13,357 nucleotides of DNA, from NCBI GenBank assembly GCA_964580255.1, contig CAZOJX010000048.1:1-13357 (forward strand). The letters run 5' to 3'. The stretch's first letter is position 1. Each line of letters opens with the position of its first letter. Shown piece after piece: positions 1 to 6,898 of this stretch. This DNA is from HGM12587 sp964580255 (GTDB taxonomy: Bacteria > Bacillota > Clostridia > Lachnospirales > Lachnospiraceae). The notes below the pieces were generated by a model that was not told the origin of the DNA, made no database searches, and saw nothing but the letters and a program-made list of their open reading frames with translations. The position numbers were made by a program, and so were the translations under genes.

Positions 1-23
1 GGGTTCGATTCCCCTCAGGTCCA
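1..23 (+). tRNA. 3' end of a tRNA (or tmRNA), cut by the window edge
   Basis: The first bases read as the 3' half of a T arm (GGG, loop TTCGATT, CCCCT), then a seven-base acceptor strand CAGGTCC and discriminator A at 23. The next bases are CTA, so CCA is not encoded and would have to be added after transcription. The anticodon lies outside the window, so the amino acid cannot be named. The acceptor base at position 70 is U, which would also allow a G3-U70 alanine pair as in tRNA-Ala or tmRNA. The tmRNA possibility is therefore open. A terminator follows at once, as expected for a stable RNA gene. Confidence 0.65.
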
Positions 24-25
24 CT

Positions 26-63
26 AAAAAAGATGTTTGGCACATAACCGAACATCTTTTTTT
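26..63 (+). terminator. Rho-independent terminator of the stable RNA gene
   Basis: A stem pairs roughly 29-40 (AAAGATGTTTGG) with 48-59, with one G-U wobble and a seven-base loop (41-47). A run of seven T follows at 57-63. It ends the upstream tRNA/tmRNA. It sits 60 bases before the ABC-F start, so incomplete termination could feed that gene. Confidence 0.85.
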
Positions 64-76
64 ATAGTTCTGTTTA

Positions 77-85
77 TGTTATGAT
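77..85 (+). promoter_or_regulatory. Possible extended -10 promoter of the ABC-F operon
   Basis: TGTTATGAT matches an extended -10 element (TGn plus TATGAT at 80-85). No good -35 is visible 17 bases upstream, where the terminator T-run lies. It is placed sensibly, about 38 bases before the ABC-F start codon. A TTGACA at 93-98 has no -10 partner at proper spacing. Confidence 0.4.
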
Positions 86-122
86 AAGAACGTTGACAAT
101 AGACGTAATATGAGGAAAAAAT

Positions 123-1874
123 ATGATACAGGCAGAAAAATTATCCTATGGTTTTCCAACCAAGGAATTATTTAAAAATGTTTCTTTTACCCTGGAAGAC
201 GGACAGCACTGTGCGCTGATCGGAAGCAATGGTACCGGAAAGACTACTTTGGTGGATATGCTCATCGATCCGGAAAAATATCTGTACGATGGAAAGATCA
301 CCAAAAGTGAAGAATGCAGGATCGGATACGTGAATCAGTTTTCCAAATCCGAAAAGGATCAGGAGAAGACAGTCTTTGCCTATTTGAGTGAAAAATTTGT
401 AGAAAATCAGACAGAGACAGCAAAAGTGTGTGAAGAAATGGCTACAGCAGAAGATCTTGAGCCGGTATTTGCCCGTTATCAGGAGCTGCTGGACCTGTTC
501 AACGCAATGGATGGTGATCATTACGAGAGCAATATCAAAAAGCAGCTTTATCTGGTGGGAATGACAGGACAGGAAAATACAGAGATTTCCGCACTCAGCG
601 GCGGAGAGTATAAGCTTTTGCAGGTAATGAGAGAAATGCTTCAGCAGCCGAATCTGCTGATCATGGACGAGCCGGATGTTTTTCTGGATTTTGAAAATTT
701 GAATGGACTTTGTGAATTGATCAATGGCTATCAGGGAACCCTTCTTGTCATTACCCATAACCGATATTTACTGAATCACTGTTTTGATAAGATCCTACAT
801 CTGGAAAATACAGATATTCAGGAATTTGACGGCAATTATATGGATTACAATTTCGCACTGCTTCAGAAAAAGGTGGAGCTGCAGGAGATTGCGGCAGAGG
901 AACAGGAAGAAATTGCACGTGCTGAAAAAATGGTGGAACGTCTCAGAGCAGAAGCAACAAGGGCAAGTATTGCATCATTGGGACGGACGGTGCATGCAAA
1001 ACAGACCTATCTTGATCGTTTGAAGGCCAGAGCCATCAAAGAGCCTTTTGTAGAACTTCGGATTCCCAAACTTCAGCTTCCAAAGTTAGAAGAAAAGGAA
1101 GAACAGACGGTTCTGAGCGTTGACGGATATCAGGCAGTATTTGCAGAAACGATTCTGGAAAATGTTGCATTTGCACTGAAAGCCGGGGAGAAAGTTGCCA
1201 TCGTAGGCGCCAATGGTACCGGAAAGACCACACTGCTTAGAGATATTTTCAAGGGAAATGATCCGGCAATCAGGGTTGCAGATGGTGTTGAAGTGGGATT
1301 TTTATCTCAGCTTCATGGAGAAATGCTTGATGAATCCAAAACGGTTTATCAGGAAATGGAAGGTCTTGGATTTGAAAATAAAGCAGAGATCTTCGCATAT
1401 CTGAAGGATTACTGCTTTGAGGAAGAAACGCTGACACAAAAAGTAGGCCAGCTTTCCGGCGGAGAGCAGAATCTTCTCCAGCTTGCAAAGATTGCTGTGG
1501 GACAGGCAGATCTTTTGCTTTTGGACGAGCCTACCAGCCATCTGGATACTTCAGCTCAGATTGCATTAGAAAAGGCAATCGCAGAATACAAGGGAACCGT
1601 TTTGATGGTTTCTCATGATTTTTATACCATTGTGAACTGTGCAGATTATGTGCTGTTTGTAGAAGAAAAATCCATGCGCCCAATGCGGATTCGCTCTTTC
1701 AGAAAGAAAATTTATGAAAATCATTTCGGAAAAGAGTATCTGGAACTGGAGCAAAAGAAAAAAGAACTGGAAACACGAATTTCTGCAAAGCTGAAGGAGA
1801 AGGATCTTCCGGAGGCTAAGAAACTGTGTGAACAGTTGGGAGAGATCATTGTGAGGATGAAAACATTATGCTAA
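123..1874 (+). CDS. ABC-F family ATPase (ribosome-associated, dual ATP-binding domains)
   Basis: A 583-residue protein with two ABC ATPase domains and no membrane segments, which defines the ABC-F class. These proteins bind the ribosomal E site, and some give resistance to ribosome-targeting antibiotics. Domain 1 has Walker A GSNGTGKTT (34-42), signature LSGGE (158-162), Walker B/glutamate LLIMDEP (178-184) and switch His212. Domain 2 has GANGTGKTT (362-370), LSGGE (444-448), LLLLDEP (464-470) and His498. A charged helical linker (about 245-325) joins them, and a coiled-coil tail ends the protein (about 536-580). Domain 1 is unusual: DEPDVFLD replaces the common DEPTNHLD seen, nearly unchanged, in domain 2. 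GAGG at 112-115 supports the ATG start. The gene overlaps the MATE gene by seven bases, hinting at a shared drug-protection role. That role is inference: a housekeeping translation factor is equally possible. Confidence 0.9.
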   Translation: MIQAEKLSYGFPTKELFKNVSFTLEDGQHCALIGSNGTGKTTLVDMLIDPEKYLYDGKITKSEECRIGYVNQFSKSEKDQEKTVFAYLSEKFVENQTETAKVCEEMATAEDLEPVFARYQELLDLFNAMDGDHYESNIKKQLYLVGMTGQENTEISALSGGEYKLLQVMREMLQQPNLLIMDEPDVFLDFENLNGLCELINGYQGTLLVITHNRYLLNHCFDKILHLENTDIQEFDGNYMDYNFALLQKKVELQEIAAEEQEEIARAEKMVERLRAEATRASIASLGRTVHAKQTYLDRLKARAIKEPFVELRIPKLQLPKLEEKEEQTVLSVDGYQAVFAETILENVAFALKAGEKVAIVGANGTGKTTLLRDIFKGNDPAIRVADGVEVGFLSQLHGEMLDESKTVYQEMEGLGFENKAEIFAYLKDYCFEEETLTQKVGQLSGGEQNLLQLAKIAVGQADLLLLDEPTSHLDTSAQIALEKAIAEYKGTVLMVSHDFYTIVNCADYVLFVEEKSMRPMRIRSFRKKIYENHFGKEYLELEQKKKELETRISAKLKEKDLPEAKKLCEQLGEIIVRMKTLC

Positions 1875-3277
1875 AAAACATTAAAAAGAAGTACGTAGGC
1901 GATAAAGCCTTCTATGGAATGGTTCTTGGAATTGCCATTCCGATCATGATTCAAAACGGAATTACCAATTTCGTCAATTTATTGGACAATATTATGGTGG
2001 GACGGCTCGGGACGGAGCAGATGTCCGGCGTTTCTATCGTAAACCAGTTGATCTTTGTTTATAACCTCTGCATCTTTGGAGGCGTGTCCGGTGCGGGAAT
2101 TTTTACGTCCCAGTATTTCGGACAGAGGGATCACGAAGGGGTTCGTTATACTTTCCGGTTTAAATTATGGACGGTATTGCTGCTGACCGGAATTACGATC
2201 ACAGTGCTTACCCTGTTTAACGAGCCGCTGATCAGTCTGTACCTTAGCGGAAGCAGTGACGGCGGAGATCTTCTGGCAACATTAAGATATGGTCAGGGAT
2301 ATTTAAAAATCATGCTGTTTGGACTTCCTGCATTTATGATCCTGCAGGTATATGCAAGTACCTTACGAGAATGCGGTGAAACCGTTGTGCCGATGAAAGC
2401 GGGAATTGCAGCAATCTTCGTGAATTTGGTCTTTAATTACTTTTTGATCTATGGTAAATTCGGATTTCCGAGATTGGGAGTAGAGGGCGCTGCGATTGCA
2501 ACGGTCATGTCCCGTTATGTGGAAGCGGTCATTGTAATTTTGTGGACGCATCGTCATGCAGCACAGCACCCGTTTGTACAGGGTGTTTACCGGACACTGA
2601 CCCTTCCGGCAGGGATTGCGAAAAAGATCTTTATTAAGGGAATGCCGCTTTTATTAAATGAGGCACTCTGGTCCGGTGGAATGGCGCTTCTGACCCAGTG
2701 CTATTCTGTAAGAGGACTGAATGTGGTTGCCGGTATGAATATTGCAAATACAGTAAATAACCTGTTTAGTGTGGTTTTCATTGCATTGGGAAATGCTGTT
2801 TCAATCATGGTTGGACAGCTTCTGGGGGCAGGAAAGATGGAAGAAGCTGTGGATACGGACAATAAGCTGATCGCATTTTCTACCGTTTCCTGTGTAGGAA
2901 TTGCACTGGTCATGCTGCTGTTTTCCCCGGTATTTCCGATGATGTATAACACTTCGGAGGAAGTAAGACGGCAGGCAACTTATATTTTGATCGCACAGGC
3001 AATCTTTATGCCGCAGGCGGCATATCTTCACGCAACCTATTTTACGCTGCGTGCAGGCGGAAAGACTGTGATTACCTTTTTCTTTGACTGTGCATTTATC
3101 TGGATCGTAAGCATTCCGGTTGTTTTTGTGCTGAGCCGTTTTACGGCAATGCCGGCACATTATATCTATGCATGCGGTCAGATGGCGGAATGGGGAAAAT
3201 GTATCATTGGTTATATTCTGGTGAAAAAAGGTGTCTGGATTCATAATCTGGTAGAACATGAGAGTGCAGGAAACTAA
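1868..3277 (+). CDS. MATE family multidrug/toxin efflux transporter
   Basis: A 469-residue polytopic membrane protein with about 12 predicted helices in two related halves. MATE pumps expel drugs or metabolites in exchange for Na+ or H+. MATE hallmarks are visible in the first half: a helix near 17-38 followed by DNIMVGRLG (40-48), then SGAGIFTSQYFGQ (74-86). A matching second-half block around GMPLLLNEALWSGG precedes GNAVSIMVGQLLGAG. Length is normal for the family. The ATG lies inside the end of the ABC-F gene, sharing ATGCTAA, and GAGG at 1853-1856 can serve it, so translation is probably coupled. The substrate cannot be read from sequence. Pairing with an ABC-F protein fits drug or self-protection, but nothing here proves it. 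Confidence 0.92.
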   Translation: MLKNIKKKYVGDKAFYGMVLGIAIPIMIQNGITNFVNLLDNIMVGRLGTEQMSGVSIVNQLIFVYNLCIFGGVSGAGIFTSQYFGQRDHEGVRYTFRFKLWTVLLLTGITITVLTLFNEPLISLYLSGSSDGGDLLATLRYGQGYLKIMLFGLPAFMILQVYASTLRECGETVVPMKAGIAAIFVNLVFNYFLIYGKFGFPRLGVEGAAIATVMSRYVEAVIVILWTHRHAAQHPFVQGVYRTLTLPAGIAKKIFIKGMPLLLNEALWSGGMALLTQCYSVRGLNVVAGMNIANTVNNLFSVVFIALGNAVSIMVGQLLGAGKMEEAVDTDNKLIAFSTVSCVGIALVMLLFSPVFPMMYNTSEEVRRQATYILIAQAIFMPQAAYLHATYFTLRAGGKTVITFFFDCAFIWIVSIPVVFVLSRFTAMPAHYIYACGQMAEWGKCIIGYILVKKGVWIHNLVEHESAGN

Positions 3278-3278
3278 T

Positions 3279-4298
3279 ATGGATAAAAAGATTCGTTGGG
3301 GCTTTTTAGGTTGCGGAAAAGTAGTACAAAACAAGAGTGGAGATGGATTTCGCAGCGTACCAAACAGTGAGATTGCTGTGATCATGAGACGAGATCCGGA
3401 AGCGGCAAAAAAATCGGCAGAGCATTTTGATGCTCCGGTGTGGTGCAGCCGGATTGAAGAACTGCTTGCATCAAAAATCGATGCGGTCTATATTGCAACG
3501 CCTCCGGGACTGCATTATGAGCAGGCAATGGAGTGCCTGAAGGCAGGAAAAGCAGTTTATTTGGAAAAACCTTTTGCAAGAAATTATACAGAAGCAAAAG
3601 CACTTACGGAAGCCTTTGAAAAAAAGGGAGTCCCTCTCTACATTGGACATTATCGTCGGGCGCTTCCACGCTTTCTGAAGATCCGGGAAATTCTTCGCAG
3701 TGGTCAGATCGGTGAAGTAGAACAGGTTGACTTTTATCTCAACCGGATCTTTTCTCAAAAAGAGGCGGAAACCACCTGGCTTTACAATCCAACGCTTTCC
3801 GGAGGCGGAAAGTTTTATGACATTGCACCTCATACGATTGATATTATGAATTTTTTGTTTGGAACTATCAAAACCGTAGAGGGTACTGCCAGAAACCTGG
3901 GGACTGGCTGTCCCTTGGAGAATATTGTAGAATTTTCCTTTACGACGGAAACGGGTGTAACAGGAAAGGCGAGATTTGATTGTACGGCAAAGGAAAAATC
4001 CGATCGCATGACTGTAACCGGAACGAAAGGAAGTTTGGAGTTTTCGGTTCATGGGAAAACAGATGTGATCCTTAGAGACGCCGAACAGAAAATCCGGGAG
4101 GAATTTGATCTTCCGGATCCGAAAACCGTAGAACAGCCGATGGTACAGTCGGTAGTGGAAGACCTTCTGGGAATTTCTGAATGTGAAAGTAAGGCAGGAG
4201 AAGTTTTGATCACTTATCGGATTATTGATGAGATTCTGGACGGGTTTTACGGCGGCAGAAGCGATGATTTTTGGAATCACCAGGAAAGATATTTATAA
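3279..4298 (+). CDS. Gfo/Idh/MocA family NAD(P)-dependent oxidoreductase
   Basis: A 339-residue soluble dehydrogenase of the Gfo/Idh/MocA family, which oxidises or reduces sugars, inositols and related polyols. The N-terminal Rossmann fold starts with GFLGCGKV (8-15) for the dinucleotide. The EKP motif at 96-98 holds the catalytic lysine. The C-terminal half carries the family's conserved region FYDIAPHTIDIMNFLFG (179-195), with Asp181 and His185 in the usual active-site positions. The ATG at 3279 is chosen because AGGA at 3268-3271 is seven bases upstream. An ATG at 3258 in the same frame has no ribosome binding site and lies inside the MATE gene. Only one base separates it from the MATE stop, so it is the last gene of the operon. 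No sugar transporter is adjacent, and the substrate is unknown. Confidence 0.9.
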   Translation: MDKKIRWGFLGCGKVVQNKSGDGFRSVPNSEIAVIMRRDPEAAKKSAEHFDAPVWCSRIEELLASKIDAVYIATPPGLHYEQAMECLKAGKAVYLEKPFARNYTEAKALTEAFEKKGVPLYIGHYRRALPRFLKIREILRSGQIGEVEQVDFYLNRIFSQKEAETTWLYNPTLSGGGKFYDIAPHTIDIMNFLFGTIKTVEGTARNLGTGCPLENIVEFSFTTETGVTGKARFDCTAKEKSDRMTVTGTKGSLEFSVHGKTDVILRDAEQKIREEFDLPDPKTVEQPMVQSVVEDLLGISECESKAGEVLITYRIIDEILDGFYGGRSDDFWNHQERYL

Positions 4299-4335
4299 AA
4301 AATGCCCCGCATTTTCTGCGGGGCGTTTTTTCTTT
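4299..4335. terminator. Bidirectional terminator between convergent genes
   Basis: A seven-base GC stem (GCCCCGC 4304-4310, GCGGGGC 4318-4324) with loop ATTTTCT is followed by a T-rich tail (4326-4335). On the minus strand the complement of the A-run before the stem supplies another T tail. It can end both the ABC-F/MATE/oxidoreductase operon and the symporter gene coming the other way. Confidence 0.92.
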
Positions 4336-4340
4336 AACGA

Positions 4341-5678
4341 TTATTTGTAAAACATTTCGGTATCAAGTTTTCCTTCGCTTTTTGCAACTGCAATACAGGT
4401 TACGGAGTCACCGACACAGTTTAAGGAAGTAACAAGCATTTCAATCGGACGATTGATGGCAAGAATCAGAGAATATGCGATCAATGCCTGTTCTCCGGAA
4501 AATCCAACGCCGGAGAGAATAGTAAAGAGGATTACTGCGCCTGCTCCCGGAGCTGCCGGTGTTCCAACGCTGGCAATCAGTGCCAGAAGCATGATAAGGA
4601 TCAGCTGGAAAACGGAAACTTCATAGCCGCCGCAGCCTGCGATAAATAAAGTTGCAACGACCTGCATAATTGCGGTACCGTCCATATTGATGGTCATACC
4701 AAGAGGCAGAACGAAGGAAGCAATCTGAGAATCTACACCCAGTTCTTTGGTGTTGGTATCCATGTTCAGTGGCAAGGTTGCAGCACTGGAAGAAGTGGAA
4801 AAACCAAAGATAATAACTTTGAAGATCTTTTTAATAAATACCAGTGGATTGAGCTTGCAGACAACACCGATATAGAATGGATATCCGATAAAAAGATATG
4901 CCAGTAAAAGCAGTACACAGAGAACAAAATAGGTAAATGCCGGTTTCAGATAATCGATGCCATAGGTTGCAAAGGTTCTGCATAAAAGCATGAAGATTGC
5001 CGCAGGACCGAATTTTTTTACAGTAAAATTTAAAAATACAACGATGATGTTGCTGATTTCCTGACAAAGGTAGTAAATGGTACATTCTTTATGGTATCCG
5101 AGCTTATTTAAGCACAGTCCTACGACAGCAGCGACAAATACAACACTTAAAACTGCATTGTTTACGCTGAATACGGATCCGATATTCAATGGAATGATGT
5201 TGAGGATAACCTGTAATGGATTGGAGCCGGTAGAACCGGTAGTACCTGTGATACCTTCGATGGTAACGTTGAACATTCCTGCTTTAAAGCAGCTATAAGA
5301 AATAAATCCTGCAAGAGAAAGAGCAACGCAGGTTGTTAATAAGAACCAGCCGATAGTTTTTGCGGAAATACGGCCAAGAGTAGAAGCTTCATTGATCTCG
5401 GTAATTGCCATGACAACAGAAGAAAATACCATAGGAACGATAATTAACTGTAATGCACGGATAAATAACTGTCCGCCGAGATAAAAGATACCAATGGCAC
5501 TTTCTGCACCTTCCGCTGTAATATCCTGAAAGAGCAGATTGTTGATCGTAAGCCACGCAGTACTGTCAGCGCCGAGGCGGCTTCGCAGAAGCATAAATAA
5601 AAGTCCGGCGACGATTCCTGCGACCATTGCTGCGAGCATTTGAAGTGCAAGCTTGTTCGTTTCATTTGTTTTTTTCAT
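4341..5678 (-). CDS. SDF (DAACS) family amino-acid/dicarboxylate:cation symporter
   Basis: A 445-residue membrane transporter of the sodium:dicarboxylate symporter fold (eight helices plus two re-entrant hairpins). Visible signatures are the serine-rich hairpin STSSSAATLPL (294-304), the cation-site motif GMTINMDGTA (327-336), hairpin 2 at GTPAAPGAGAV (372-382) and the last-helix motif NCVGDS (420-425). Start ATG 5678 is preferred over an in-frame GTG at 5702 because AAGGGAG sits seven bases before it. Aligned by eye to archaeal GltPh, the helix-8 binding residues D390, D394 and R397 become Asn409, Glu413 and Val416. The arginine that holds an acidic side chain is thus missing. This suggests a neutral substrate such as Ser, Thr or Ala, or a different compound altogether. 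The gene stands alone, and no convincing promoter was found on its upstream side. Confidence 0.9.
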   Translation of the reverse strand: MKKTNETNKLALQMLAAMVAGIVAGLLFMLLRSRLGADSTAWLTINNLLFQDITAEGAESAIGIFYLGGQLFIRALQLIIVPMVFSSVVMAITEINEASTLGRISAKTIGWFLLTTCVALSLAGFISYSCFKAGMFNVTIEGITGTTGSTGSNPLQVILNIIPLNIGSVFSVNNAVLSVVFVAAVVGLCLNKLGYHKECTIYYLCQEISNIIVVFLNFTVKKFGPAAIFMLLCRTFATYGIDYLKPAFTYFVLCVLLLLAYLFIGYPFYIGVVCKLNPLVFIKKIFKVIIFGFSTSSSAATLPLNMDTNTKELGVDSQIASFVLPLGMTINMDGTAIMQVVATLFIAGCGGYEVSVFQLILIMLLALIASVGTPAAPGAGAVILFTILSGVGFSGEQALIAYSLILAINRPIEMLVTSLNCVGDSVTCIAVAKSEGKLDTEMFYK

Positions 5679-5797
5679 CAGAGTTCTCCCTTCAGTAAGC
5701 ACATTGTATATTTGTTAAATCATAAAAATGCCTAAACGATTAAAATATAAAGGATAATTTGAAAAAAAGCAAGTACTATTTTGAAAATAAAGAGATC

Positions 5798-5823
5798 TTT
5801 TGCTGAAAACGTTTGTTGCAAAA
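5798..5823. promoter_or_regulatory. 26-bp imperfect palindrome, LacI/CcpA-type operator candidate
   Basis: Outer arms TTTTGC (5798-5803) and GCAAAA (5818-5823) share the same centre as the inner palindrome AAACGTTT (5807-5814), giving 10 of 13 matching pairs around a central CG. The segment TGAAAACGTTTGTT (5804-5817) fits the catabolite-responsive element consensus at 11 of 14 positions; the last three mismatch. It overlaps the -35 of the 58-residue gene and lies 120 bases upstream of the divergent symporter. Binding would therefore repress the small gene and might also affect the symporter. Confidence 0.45.
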
Positions 5824-5844
5824 CGGAAACAGGGATTTTATAAT
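5816..5844 (+). promoter_or_regulatory. Sigma-70-type promoter of the 58-residue gene
   Basis: TTGCAA (5816-5821), a 17-base spacer and a perfect TATAAT (5839-5844). The predicted transcript would start near 5851, about 30 bases before the small gene. It is the only promoter visible for that gene. Confidence 0.7.
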
Positions 5845-5881
5845 GGGCTTACACAAGAAGTAATTTGGAGGTAAAAGGAGA

Positions 5882-6058
5882 ATGATGTTTGAAACATGTT
5901 ATTATATTGTAGAAATGATAGATGGAGATTACGCACATTTGAAAAAAACAGACGATGAAACGGAAGAATTGAAGCTGGTGGCACGTGCGTTGCTGCCGGA
6001 ATCCATTGTTGTGGGCAGTAAACTGAAATATGAGATGCTGCAGTATGAGCTGGTGTAA
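5882..6058 (+). CDS. Small unrecognised protein, 58 residues
   Basis: An open frame starting MMFETCYYIVEMIDGDYAHL and ending LKYEMLQYELV. It has a consensus promoter, two ribosome binding sites (GGAGG 5867-5871 and AGGAG 5876-5880) and a tandem ATG-ATG start. The composition is acidic and amphipathic, with likely beta strands (YYIVEMI; LKYEMLQYEL) around a polar middle and an LPE turn (38-40). It has no signal peptide or membrane segment. The pattern of a strand, then DGDYA, then an LPE turn and a second strand faintly recalls small DUF3006-like beta proteins. I do not claim membership, and no function can be assigned. Codon use and expression signals argue that it is real. It lies between a symporter and a response regulator, with no clear terminator after it, so some read-through into the regulator is possible. 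Confidence 0.75.
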   Translation: MMFETCYYIVEMIDGDYAHLKKTDDETEELKLVARALLPESIVVGSKLKYEMLQYELV

Positions 6059-6083
6059 AAAAAGAGTGCGAAAAAAGAGTATC

Positions 6084-6110
6084 TTGTCTAAAAGTTCACA
6101 CGTTAGACAA
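6084..6110. promoter_or_regulatory. Inverted repeat over the response-regulator promoter
   Basis: Perfect eight-base arms TTGTCTAA (6084-6091) and TTAGACAA (6103-6110) are separated by 11 bases, about 19 bp centre to centre (two helical turns). No T-run follows on either strand, so it is not a standard terminator. It covers the place where a -35 box would lie relative to the -10 at 6121-6126. This fits an operator for a dimeric regulator. Confidence 0.5.
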
Positions 6111-6117
6111 AAATCAG

Positions 6118-6126
6118 TGCTAAAAT
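6118..6126 (+). promoter_or_regulatory. Extended -10 promoter of the response regulator
   Basis: TGCTAAAAT is a TGn-extended -10 (TAAAAT at 6121-6126). The -35 position (about 6098-6103) has no consensus and falls inside the inverted repeat. Activity probably relies on the extended -10 or on a bound activator. Confidence 0.5.
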
Positions 6127-6161
6127 AAAAGATGAAAAGAAGCAGGTTGTGAGGTATAACG

Positions 6162-6848
6162 ATGGAACGTTTAAAAATATTGGTAGTTGATGATGAAAGC
6201 CGAATGAGAAAGCTGATCAAAGATTTCCTGACAAGGGATGGTTACGATGTGCTGGAGGCAGGGGACGGCGAAGAAGCAGTGGACCTTTTTATGGAGCATA
6301 AGGACATTGCCCTGCTGATCTTAGATGTTATGATGCCGAAGATGGACGGCTGGGAAGTGTGCCGGGAAATCCGAAGAAATTCTAAGGTGCCGATCATCAT
6401 GTTGACAGCGAAAGCAAGCGAAGCAGATGAATTGAAGGGATTTGAACTCGGTGTTGATGAATACATTTCCAAACCATTCAGCCCGAAGATTCTTGTGGCG
6501 CGGGTGGAAGCGGTACTTCGGCGTTCCAATGCAGCGGTAGCCGAGGAAATTCTTTCGGCAGGAGATATTGTGATCGACAAGTCTGCTCATCGGGTAACAG
6601 TAGAAGGAAGAGAAGTGGAACTCAGTTATAAAGAGTTTGAGCTGCTGACTTATTTTATGGAAAATCAGGGAATTGCCCTGTCCAGAGAAAAGATTCTTAA
6701 CAATGTCTGGAATTATGATTATTTCGGAGATGCGAGAACGATTGATACCCATGTGAAGAAGCTGAGAAGTAAGCTGGGAGAAAAATGGGGAGAGTCGATC
6801 AAGACAATCTGGGGCATGGGATATAAATTTGAGTGTCCTCAGGAATAG
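6162..6848 (+). CDS. OmpR/PhoB family response regulator
   Basis: A 228-residue cytoplasmic transcription factor. The receiver domain (about 4-120) has the acidic pair Asp10/Asp11, phosphoacceptor Asp55 in LLILDVMMPKMDGWE, Thr82 and Lys104 in the SKPF motif. The winged-helix DNA-binding domain (about 132-225) shows the OmpR pattern: LSYKEFELLTYF, ARTIDTHVKKLRSKLG and a final beta hairpin IKTIWGMGYKFE. Length is normal and all catalytic residues are present. GAGG at 6151-6154, seven bases upstream, fixes the start. No histidine kinase follows, which is unusual for this type: the nearest is at 11716-13179 beyond the copper genes and could be the partner. The target genes are unknown, and the palindrome in its promoter may reflect auto- or cross-regulation. 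Confidence 0.95.
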   Translation: MERLKILVVDDESRMRKLIKDFLTRDGYDVLEAGDGEEAVDLFMEHKDIALLILDVMMPKMDGWEVCREIRRNSKVPIIMLTAKASEADELKGFELGVDEYISKPFSPKILVARVEAVLRRSNAAVAEEILSAGDIVIDKSAHRVTVEGREVELSYKEFELLTYFMENQGIALSREKILNNVWNYDYFGDARTIDTHVKKLRSKLGEKWGESIKTIWGMGYKFECPQE

Positions 6849-6859
6849 AAATGTCAAAG

Positions 6860-6897
6860 AGAAAGGGAATTTACAGGTAGCTGCAAATTCCCTTTCT
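6860..6897. terminator. Terminator hairpin between the response regulator and the phosphoesterase
   Basis: A 13-bp perfect stem (6860-6872 with 6885-6897, core AAAGGGAATTT/AAATTCCCTTT) has a 12-base loop and is followed by a T-rich stretch that includes TTTGTTTTT. It lies between convergent stops at 6848 and 6899 and probably serves both strands. The T-tail is better on the plus side. Confidence 0.75.
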
Positions 6898-6898
6898 G

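Noticed and set aside
1..64. tRNA 3' end as an integration (att) site
   Set aside because: No integrase, excisionase or second copy of the tRNA end appears in the window.
93..98. TTGACA upstream of the ABC-F gene as a -35 box
   Set aside because: No -10 occurs at 16-18 bases; the expected place is the A-rich stretch next to the start codon.
227..1228. 18-base identical direct repeat CAATGGTACCGGAAAGAC at 227-244 and 1211-1228
   Set aside because: Both copies encode the P-loop NGTGKT of the two ABC domains; protein conservation explains the match.
3471..4280. Antisense open frame of 269 codons in the oxidoreductase gene, and similar ones in the ABC-F and kinase genes
   Set aside because: All lie opposite convincing genes, lack expression signals and show no recognisable protein features.
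5679..5702. Upstream GTG start (5702) for the symporter
   Set aside because: The ATG at 5678 has AAGGGAG at the right distance; the GTG would put that site inside the gene and has none of its own.
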